64,000 nucleotides of DNA from NCBI RefSeq assembly GCF_013131805.1, contig NZ_JABJRC010000001.1, forward strand, positions 1,662,589-1,726,588. The letters are read 5' to 3'. The DNA is from Kribbella sandramycini (GTDB lineage: Bacteria; Actinomycetota; Actinomycetes; Propionibacteriales; Kribbellaceae). The notes below the pieces were generated by a model. The model did not search any database and had not been told where the DNA came from. It saw only the letters and a list, made by a program, of their open reading frames with translations. This document shows positions 27,801 through 34,513 of this stretch, one piece after another. The position numbers were made by a program, and so were the translations under genes. Within the stretch, counting starts at the first letter, position 1; the number at the start of each line of letters is the position of its first letter.

Positions 27801-29678
27801 CTCGGACTTCGGCGGCGCCTTCAGCCCGAAGTCGTAGATGTAGACCATGCCGTCGTCGCGGCGGATCTCGTACGGGCGTTCGTCGATCACCTCGACGCCC
27901 ATGTGGGTCAGATGCGGCAGCACCTGCGACAGCGACAGCGCAGAGCCCGTCCGGTAGACCTTGAAGCGGCGCTCGCCGGCCCACTCCTCCTCGATCGGGC
28001 TGTACAGCGACATGGCCAGGCCGTTGTCGGCCGGCAGGCTCTCCAGGACGCCGACGTCCTTCACGGCGACGCGGGCGGCGAAGTCCTCCTTGTAGGCCTC
28101 CGGGAACGCGTCGGCGTATCGGCGGGCCAGCGCGGTGACGGCGCCGTCGCCGCCCTGCGCGTGCAGCGCGACGGTGAAGTCGTCCTCCCAGGCGCGGGTC
28201 GCCTCGACGACGCGCTGCTCCATCAGCTCCTGGTCGAACTCGCCGACCGTCGTACCGCGCTTCATCCGGACGACGAAGTGGACGCGGGCGAGCACAGACT
28301 CGGTGACGTAGGCGGCGTACGTCACGGACTCCGCGCCGATGGCGTCCTTGAGGATCTGCTGCATCTTCAGCCGGACCGCGGTGGTGTAGCGGTCCCGCGG
28401 CAGGTAGACGAGGCAGGACAGGTAGCGGTTGTAGACGTCGCGGCGGACGAACAGCTTGACCGCACGACGCTCCTGCAGGTGCAGCACCGAGGTGACGATC
28501 GGCAGCAGGTCCTCGACGGGGGCCTGCAGCAGCTCGTCCCGAGGGTAGGTCTCGAGCGCGTCGAGCAGGCCCTTGCCGCTGTGGCTGTTCGGGTCGAAGC
28601 CGGTCAGCCGGAACAGCTCCAGCGCCTTGCGCCGCAGCACCGGCACTTGCATGACGCTCTCGGTGTACGCCGTCGACGACAGCAGCCCGATGAAGCGGCA
28701 CTCGCGGACCGGGTCGCCGTTCGCGTCGAACTGCTTGATACCGACGTAGTCCAGGTAGGTGGAGCGGTGCACGGTGGAGCGCGAGTTGGCCTTGGTCAGG
28801 ATCATCAGCTTGCGCTCGCGGGCCTTGGCGCTCACCTCGGGCGGCAGCTTGCCGGAGCCGGGCGCCGGGTCCGGCCGGAGGATGCCGAGGCCGGTGCCGG
28901 GGACGCCGCGCAGGATGCCCTGGTCGCCCTCCATCGTGAAGTCGTACTCGCGGTAGCCGAGGAAGGTGAAATGCTCGTCGGCGAGCCACTCCAGCAGCTC
29001 CTTGGCCTCCTCGACCTCGTTCGCCCCGACGGGCAGGTCGGCGGCGTCGAGGGAGCGGGCGATGCTGACGGCCTTCTCGTGCATCTTCGGCCAGTCCTCG
29101 ACGGCCTCGCGGACGTCGTGCAGGGCCTTCTGCAGGGCCTCTTCGAGCGCGCGGTGCTCGGCGGCGTCGGCGATCCGCTCCACCTCGAGGTGCATCCAGC
29201 TCTCGCGGACCAGGTCGTGCTCGTCGGAGGCGGCGCCGTCCTCGAGCACCTCCTCCAGCGTGCCGGCGACGTCGCGGCGGACGACGAACTGCGGGTGGAT
29301 CAGCAGCTGGATCTCGAGGTTCCGCTCGGTGATGGCCATCGAGGCGCTGTCGACCAGGAACGGCATGTCGTCGATGACGATCTCGACCACGGTCCGCCCG
29401 TTGGCGGACCAGCCGTGCTCCTCCAGCGTCGGGGTGAACACGTGCACCTTCGCGGTGCCCTGCGGCCGGGAGACGGCGGTCTTGTAGTGGTGCCGGGCCG
29501 CGCCGAGGCAGTCGGCCGGCTGACGCTGGGCCACGTCCTCGGCGGCGACGTGACGGTAGTAGCGCTCCAGGAAGCGCTTCAGCTTCTCCGGATCGACCGA
29601 CTTGTCATGCCCATGGGCTCCCGCGGCCACCGCTTTCGCGAGCACATCGGCCTTCTGGACGTCCAGCTTGCTCTGCAT
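24819..29678 (-). CDS. gdh: NAD-specific glutamate dehydrogenase, large 180-kDa type
   Basis: 1619 residues from ATG 29678 (a GTG 18 bases upstream is possible). Large NAD-GDH of the actinobacterial/Pseudomonas type, which deaminates glutamate to 2-oxoglutarate. Long N-terminal regulatory region ([18 protein letters not shown]) and a catalytic core with [20 protein letters not shown] and [15 protein letters not shown], then the nucleotide-binding part with [16 protein letters not shown] and a C-terminal helical region. Length matches known members (about 1600). Its leader holds CCGCAC/GTGCGG (29724-29741), a small hairpin. Confidence 0.93.
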   Translation of the reverse strand: [1619 protein letters not shown]

Positions 29679-29809
29679 TCCCCACCGTCTCCACACGTGA
29701 CTTCACGGCGCTCTGCACACCGGCCGCACGCCTTTGTGCGGTCACTCAGAGATTAGTCCACCTTTGTCACTGGTGTGATGTCGGGACGGCCCTGTCCGGC
29801 GACTGGTCA

Positions 29810-30016
29810 TCAACGGTTAACAGACCTACTCAGACGTAACGCCAGCGCCGGGCAGGCGAGGACTGCGCGGCGCGCATCCGGCCCCTCACCGGCAGTGATC
29901 TCACGGCCTCGCAGAACGGGATATCCCCACTCGTCGAGCTCCACCGCAGCCCCCAGCAGCGTCGCGCAGAGCCCGTGTCCGTCGCAGCGGGTCCAGTCGA
30001 TTTCCAGCCTGCTCAC
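29810..30016 (-). CDS. Single-cluster ferredoxin
   Basis: 68 residues from GTG 30016, which overlaps the upstream stop (GTGA). The Cys pattern Cys11-x5-Cys17 with Cys55-Pro is that of small [3Fe-4S]-type ferredoxins of actinomycetes, often partners of oxygenases. Too short to be safely found by ORF length, but the motif and overlap make it firm. Last gene of a redox operon; it may pass electrons to or from the NuoF-like flavoprotein encoded just before it. Confidence 0.88.
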   Translation of the reverse strand: MSRLEIDWTRCDGHGLCATLLGAAVELDEWGYPVLRGREITAGEGPDARRAVLACPALALRLSRSVNR

Positions 30017-31200
30017 GCCACACCTCCGGGGACCGGCAGGACGCCGAGCACCGGCCGGCCGCAGCCGCCGCCGAGATGCCGCCGGACGTCGTCGTCGAAC
30101 ACCTGGAGCGCCGAGGTCAGGAAGCGGGCGGCGCCGTCCGGGTGCGCACAGGCGCCGCGGCCCGGGATCAGGCCCAGGTGCCGCTGGGCGTCGTACCAGC
30201 CGTTGACGTCGCCGTGGAGCAGCCGAGCGAAGTCGTCGACCAGCGAAGCGAGACCAAAGACACACGGGCCGCACTGGCCGGCAGACTGCGCGGACAGCCA
30301 CTGGGCGACTTGGTACACCTCTCCAAGGGGGCAGGTGGCTGAGCCGAGGGCGACGACGATGCTCGCGCCGTCCAGCGGCACCGGCTGCGACAGCCAGCGG
30401 CCGTGGTAGCCGCCGAGTAAGACTGGGCCTGGCTCGGCACCGGCGAACTGGAGGACCGTGTCCAGCGGGATGCCGGTCGGCGTCTCGATGACTCCGGGAC
30501 GCTGGACGGCGCCGTCGACGGTCAGCAACTGCGTACCGGGAGCCGTACTGAGGCCTGTCGCGGAGAAGCCGCGGGCGCCGAGCCGGGCCAGGACGGCGAG
30601 CTGGGCGAAGGTCTCGACGTTCGATAGGAACGTCGGCCGCCGGTGGTAGCCCTGCCGGGTCGGCAGCACCTTACGACCGGGCGGGACGGCCGGACCGCCT
30701 TCGAGTGCGCTGAGCACTGCCCGCGCCTCACCGGCGACGAAGCGGTCCGGCGTCTCGGTGACCTCGATCGCGAGCCGGTCGTCGCGCTCCAGGATCGCTT
30801 CGCGCATCGATTGGGCCGATTCGGCGTCATGGACGGCGATGAGGACGTGCGGAGCGCCGAGCGCGCGGGCGAGGCCGGTGGCGCCGTCCAGCACGAGGTG
30901 CGGCGCCAGCGAGAGGAGCAGTCGGTCCTTGCGGCTCAACGGCTCGCTCTCGGAGCCGTTGACCACTACAGCTTCGACACCGCGGTCGGGGAGGTCGGCC
31001 AGCTTGCGGGCAACTGGGAAGGCTGCGCCGCCGCGGCCCTTGAGACCGACCGCCTCGCACAGCTGCTGATAGTTGGCTCGGGTCAGGTCGGGTGGGGCGC
31101 CGTGGGTCCAGAGGTGGTTCTGGCGGTCCAACCGGCCACGTTCGACGCCGGCCAGGAGGCGGGCGTCGCCGATCACACTTGTTGCCAGCAACGTCTTCAT
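30013..31200 (-). CDS. NuoF/RnfC-like NADH-binding flavoprotein
   Basis: 395 residues from ATG 31200 with GAGGG before it. The NADH/FMN site is visible as GLKGRGGAAFP (52-62) and VVNGSESEPLSRKDR (79-93), equal to the GRGGAGFP and NGDEGEP motifs of complex I subunit F. In the C-terminal Fe-S domain the usual ESCGxCxPC is QSAGQCGPC: Cys310, Cys313 and Cys351 remain but the first ligand is Ala307. Cys290 is the nearest extra Cys. Probably takes electrons from NADH or ferredoxin in a small membrane redox chain with its neighbours. Confidence 0.85.
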   Translation of the reverse strand: MKTLLATSVIGDARLLAGVERGRLDRQNHLWTHGAPPDLTRANYQQLCEAVGLKGRGGAAFPVARKLADLPDRGVEAVVVNGSESEPLSRKDRLLLSLAPHLVLDGATGLARALGAPHVLIAVHDAESAQSMREAILERDDRLAIEVTETPDRFVAGEARAVLSALEGGPAVPPGRKVLPTRQGYHRRPTFLSNVETFAQLAVLARLGARGFSATGLSTAPGTQLLTVDGAVQRPGVIETPTGIPLDTVLQFAGAEPGPVLLGGYHGRWLSQPVPLDGASIVVALGSATCPLGEVYQVAQWLSAQSAGQCGPCVFGLASLVDDFARLLHGDVNGWYDAQRHLGLIPGRGACAHPDGAARFLTSALQVFDDDVRRHLGGGCGRPVLGVLPVPGGVA

Positions 31201-31267
31201 CGGGCCCTCACCAGGGTGGGTGCGGTGTAGGTACGGGCGCGGTAGATACCGGCTCCTGCGACCGCAA

Positions 31268-31744
31268 CTAGCAGCAAACGGTGATTGCGAGCATCCACGG
31301 CGTACCGCGGTCTGTCCCGGCCAAGAGCGCGTGGCCGATGGACAAGAGCCAGCCGACGGAAGCCGCAATGTGGATCGAGCGCCAGTACTTCGCGAACGCG
31401 GCGTACTGCGCCAGCCGGCCGCGCGCCGCACCCGCGAGCGTGGCGAGGACGACGCCGTACAGCGCCAGCGCCCCGACAGCCATGGCGAAGGGCCGGTAGC
31501 CGGAGCCGAACGGCCAGAGCAGCACGGTCGGGCTGATGTCCACATTGGCGTCCGCGATCACTGCGATGACGTGAGCGGTCAGCAGGACCAGACCGGTGAC
31601 AGCGGCCGACCTGTGCACGTACTGAAGCCAGAACCGGCGCTCCGGGCTCCGATTGCCGGAGGTGAGGATGCCGACGGCCGCTGCGACGGTGAACATGATC
31701 ATGGCGACCACTCCGGCCGCGCGAGCGACGTACCAGAGTGTCAT
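31268..31744 (-). CDS. Ferric-reductase-like heme membrane protein (C-terminus probably frameshifted)
   Basis: 158 residues, four membrane helices. His44/His58 and His125/His138 lie on two helices with 13-14 residue spacing, the bis-heme pattern of ferric reductase-like (FRE/NOX-type) proteins. The A of its ATG at 31744 is the last base of the apbE stop (TGATG). The frame stops at 31268, but in the -1 frame the sequence continues as VLLLVAVAGAGIYRAR (a fifth helix) to a stop at 31197 that overlaps the next start by four bases, like the other junctions. So one base, a T in the GTTTG run near 31275, seems missing. Confidence 0.75.
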   Translation of the reverse strand: MTLWYVARAAGVVAMIMFTVAAAVGILTSGNRSPERRFWLQYVHRSAAVTGLVLLTAHVIAVIADANVDISPTVLLWPFGSGYRPFAMAVGALALYGVVLATLAGAARGRLAQYAAFAKYWRSIHIAASVGWLLSIGHALLAGTDRGTPWMLAITVCC

Positions 31745-32640
31745 CACGCCGCCTCGGTGGACGTCGGCCAGCCGGACAGCTGAGTGACCTCGCCGTCGTC
31801 CGCGACCAGGCGGGCCGGGTGCCGCGCCAGAGTCAGTCGACCGAGTGCGGCCTCGCCGGTGGCGACGAGCGCCGTACTGAAGGTGTTGGCCCGCACCGCG
31901 CTCGGCGCCCAGACGGACGCCGTCCGCCACGGGCCGTCGGCGGGACGAGCCGTCCGTGGATCGATGATGTGATGCCCGTTCTCCCAGGACCGGGAGATCC
32001 GCGTGGAGGTCGCCAGACCGCCGTGCGCGAGGGTCACGAGGACGCCGGACGCACCGGCCCGCTCGGCAACGGTGATTACCCAGGGCTGCGCCGGCTCACC
32101 GGCCGCACGGAGGTCACCACCGATCTCGACCAGGACGCCGCAGCCGTAGCGCTTGCTGAGGATGAGGGCCGCACGGTCCGCAGTCCAGGCCTTAGCGGTC
32201 GCACCGAGGTCGAGCGTCGCGCCTTCGGGGACGCCGAGCAGCGCGAGCTTGCGATTGAGCTGAACGCCCTGCCAGCCGGGGACCGGCGGCGGCGTACCCA
32301 ACGGCTGCGGAAACCGGCGGCGGACCGTCTCGATGTCGGCGTCGTAGCCGGCAGCAATGACGGCCGAGCCAACAGTGGGATCGACTGCGCCACCGCTGAT
32401 CGACGCCGCGACCAGACTGACGTCGACCAGATCGACGAGGAGGCGCGAGACCGGGACCATCGCCCCGGAACGACTGTTGACGGCGGACAGCTCGGAGTCC
32501 GGGCGGAAGCGGCTGGCAGCCTTGTCGACCCGGTCCATCAGCGCCTTGAGCTCACCGCAGGCCGCACCGAGCACAGCCGGGTCCTCAACGGTCAGACGGA
32601 CGCTACAGCTCCAGGCACTCCAGTTTCGCGTGGCACTCAT
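31744..32640 (-). CDS. apbE: FAD:protein FMN transferase (ApbE)
   Basis: 298 residues. ApbE enzymes attach FMN from FAD to a Thr of extracytoplasmic flavoproteins. Visible motifs are TLDLGATAKAWTADRA (Asp and Lys of the active site) and GHHIIDPRTARP (His, Asp). The ATG has GGAG upstream and overlaps the stop of the small membrane protein gene by four bases. No classical signal peptide is seen, so it is probably cytoplasmic-facing or exported in an unrecognised way. A flavin-acceptor protein is not obvious nearby. Confidence 0.88.
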   Translation of the reverse strand: MSATRNWSAWSCSVRLTVEDPAVLGAACGELKALMDRVDKAASRFRPDSELSAVNSRSGAMVPVSRLLVDLVDVSLVAASISGGAVDPTVGSAVIAAGYDADIETVRRRFPQPLGTPPPVPGWQGVQLNRKLALLGVPEGATLDLGATAKAWTADRAALILSKRYGCGVLVEIGGDLRAAGEPAQPWVITVAERAGASGVLVTLAHGGLATSTRISRSWENGHHIIDPRTARPADGPWRTASVWAPSAVRANTFSTALVATGEAALGRLTLARHPARLVADDGEVTQLSGWPTSTEAA

Positions 32641-32861
32641 GAGCCGTTGCTCCCGCCCTGTGACGTGGAGCCGGACGGCGCCGATCCGATACCGGGCGAG
32701 CTGTCGACGGACGACGTACTGGCCGGCGGGGTTTCGTAGCGAGCGGAGACTACGGCGACAGACAGGCCTGCGGTGCCGATACCGAGGACTGCGGTCGTGG
32801 CTGCCGCGACCGAGGCCCGGCGCAGCCAGCGCCGGCGAGGGGATTCGTCTGTGGTGAGCAT
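32637..32861 (-). CDS. Small membrane-anchored Ser/Gly-rich protein
   Basis: 74 residues: an Arg-rich cytoplasmic N-terminus (SPRRRWLRRASV), one membrane helix (about residues 18-40) and a Ser/Gly/Pro-rich extracytoplasmic tail without Cys. No family recognised. It is the first gene of the redox operon and overlaps apbE, so it is probably real; it could be an anchor or a short flavin acceptor, since the tail contains Thr and Ser. The role is a guess. Confidence 0.65.
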   Translation of the reverse strand: MLTTDESPRRRWLRRASVAAATTAVLGIGTAGLSVAVVSARYETPPASTSSVDSSPGIGSAPSGSTSQGGSNGS

Positions 32862-32897
32862 GTCGCCAGCGTCGCGAAGCGCGCGTCAGCCGCACTC

Positions 32898-32923
32898 CAA
32901 GAGACCCTCAAGTGAGCGTCAAG
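32898..32923 (-). promoter_or_regulatory. Phased CTTGA repeats upstream of the redox operon
   Basis: Read on the minus strand, CTTGA, CTTGA and CTTGG occur exactly 11 bases apart (CAAG on the plus strand at 32898, 32909 and 32920). Helical-phase direct repeats are typical of OmpR/PhoB-type response regulator sites; the first copy also forms a TTGACG -35-like hexamer for the operon. No two-component genes are in the window. Confidence 0.5.
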
Positions 32924-32928
32924 TTCTG

Positions 32929-32956
32929 CTGAGAGGTGACTGAGAGAACCTCTCAG
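32929..32956 (-). terminator. Terminator of the marR gene
   Basis: CTGAGAGGT (32929-32937) and ACCTCTCAG (32948-32956) form a nine-base perfect stem with a ten-base loop, starting one base after the marR stop. Confidence 0.7.
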
Positions 32957-32957
32957 G

Positions 32958-33461
32958 TCAGCAGGTGCCGCGGACCTCCGGCGGGCAGTCGTTCTCCTCG
33001 TGACGGCGAATGGTTTCGACCACCTCGTCACCGGCCTTCCCCAGCTCGGCCAACCGCTCCGGACCGAAGACATCGACGAAGAACTCACGGATCCGGGCCG
33101 CCTGCTGCGGTGCACAGGCCTCGATCGCGGCCTGCCCCTCCGCGGTGATCACGACCTCCGGATACCGGGCCTGGCAGGCCTCGCGCCGGATCAGCCCGCG
33201 CTTCTCCATCCGGGTCAGGTGGTGCGACATCCGGCTCTTCTCCCACTGGGTGGCCCGGCCGAGCTCGAACGCGCGCATCCGCCCGTTCTCCGCCTCGGAG
33301 AGGTTGACCAGGATCTCGAAGTCGGACTTGGACAGCCCGAACTCCCGCTGGAGATGCCGCTCCATATGCGTCTCCAGCGTTTTGTTCATCAGCAGGTAGC
33401 TCCGCCACGCCTTCTGCTCGTCGTCGTCCAGCCACGGTCCTTTGCCCACGTCGTCCATCAT
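32958..33461 (-). CDS. MarR-family regulator
   Basis: 167 residues from the first of two adjacent ATGs. Winged helix typical of MarR with LSKSDFEILVNLSEAENGRM and TQWEKSRMSHHLTRMEKRGL (recognition helix and wing). The C-terminus contains a Cys pair near the end (ENDCPPEVRGTC) and Cys in the middle, which could be redox sensitive. Divergent from an NmrA-like reductase gene with two matching operators in between, so it very probably represses both itself and that gene. Confidence 0.88.
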   Translation of the reverse strand: MMDDVGKGPWLDDDEQKAWRSYLLMNKTLETHMERHLQREFGLSKSDFEILVNLSEAENGRMRAFELGRATQWEKSRMSHHLTRMEKRGLIRREACQARYPEVVITAEGQAAIEACAPQQAARIREFFVDVFGPERLAELGKAGDEVVETIRRHEENDCPPEVRGTC

Positions 33462-33470
33462 ACTCGACCC

Positions 33471-33520
33471 GGTTGACACATCAACCAGACGAGCTACGAT
33501 GGTCGAGTTGACACATCAAC
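33471..33520. promoter_or_regulatory. Twin MarR operators overlapping the promoter
   Basis: GGTTGACACATCAACC at 33471-33486 and GTTGACACATCAAC at 33507-33520 are the same inverted repeat (GTTGA-CACA-TCAAC), centres about 35 bases apart. The first contains the plus-strand -35 TTGACA (33473-33478) with TACGAT 16 bases later; the second lies at the expected transcription start. Binding would block the reductase promoter and the marR gene alike. Confidence 0.85.
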
Positions 33521-33540
33521 CCAATCTTTCGGGAGTAGCA

Positions 33541-34509
33541 ATGAGCAAGGTGATCGCGGTCGTCGGAGCCACCGGGGCCCAGGGCGGCGGCCTGGTGCAG
33601 GCGATCCTGGACGACCCCGAGCGGGCCTTCACCGTCCGCGCGCTGACACGGAGCGCGCAGTCGGCGTCCGCCCAGGCGCTCGCCGCCCGCGGCGCGGAGA
33701 TCGTCGAGGCCGACCTGGACGACGAGAGCAGCCTGCGGAAGGCCTTCGACGGCGTGTACGGCGCCTTCGTCGTGACGAACTACTGGGTCGCGCGCACCCC
33801 GGCCGAGGAGGCCGCCCGGACCCGCGCCGAGATGGAGCTGCAGCAGGCCGGCAACGCGGCCCGCGCCGCCAAGGACGCCGGCGTCCAGCACCTGGTCTGG
33901 TCGACCCTCGAGGACACCCGCGACTTCTTCGGCGACCGCGCCGACGTCCCGGGCCTGGACGACGGCCGCTACAAGGTCCCGCACTTCGACGCCAAGGGCG
34001 AGGCCGACGAGATCTTCCGCAGCACCGGCGTCCCCACCACCTACCTGCGCACCACCTTCTACTTCGACGCCTTCCTGAACGGCCTCGAACCCAAACGCGA
34101 CGCCGACGGCAAGATCACCATCACCTTCCCGATGTCCGACCAGCCGCTCTCCGGCGTCGCCTCCGACGACATCGGCCGCACCGCCCTCGCCATCCTCAAG
34201 CGCCCCGACCTGATCGACGAAACCATCAGCATCGCCGGCGCCCACCTCACCGGCCACCAGTACGCCGAACGCCTCGCCGCCACCCTCGGCGAAGAAGTCA
34301 CCTACAACTCCCCCACCTGGGCCGAGTTCCGCTCCTACGGCTTCCCGATGGCCGTCGAGATGGCCAACATGTTCCAGTTCTACGCCGAGAACAAAGACTT
34401 CGCCGGTGACCGCGACCTCGACGCCGTCCGCGCCCTCAACCCCGCCCTCCAGTCGTTCGACACCTGGCTGGAGCTGCACAAGGACGAGTTGAAGGCCCTC
34501 GTCAGCTGA
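33541..34509 (+). CDS. NmrA-family NAD(P)-binding protein
   Basis: 322 residues from ATG 33541 with GGGAG before it. Rossmann motif GATGAQGGGL at 9-18, as in NmrA/HSCARG-like atypical short-chain dehydrogenases; the catalytic Tyr/Lys pair of classical SDRs is not evident, so it may be a redox sensor or a reductase of quinone type. Tightly linked to the divergent MarR through twin operators, a common arrangement for electrophile- or oxidant-inducible genes. Confidence 0.85.
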   Translation: MSKVIAVVGATGAQGGGLVQAILDDPERAFTVRALTRSAQSASAQALAARGAEIVEADLDDESSLRKAFDGVYGAFVVTNYWVARTPAEEAARTRAEMELQQAGNAARAAKDAGVQHLVWSTLEDTRDFFGDRADVPGLDDGRYKVPHFDAKGEADEIFRSTGVPTTYLRTTFYFDAFLNGLEPKRDADGKITITFPMSDQPLSGVASDDIGRTALAILKRPDLIDETISIAGAHLTGHQYAERLAATLGEEVTYNSPTWAEFRSYGFPMAVEMANMFQFYAENKDFAGDRDLDAVRALNPALQSFDTWLELHKDELKALVS

Positions 34510-34513
34510 TCCG

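Noticed and set aside
31265..31285. Programmed -1 frameshift in the heme membrane gene
   Set aside because: No classical slippery heptamer or strong downstream structure was recognised; a one-base deletion or sequencing error is simpler.
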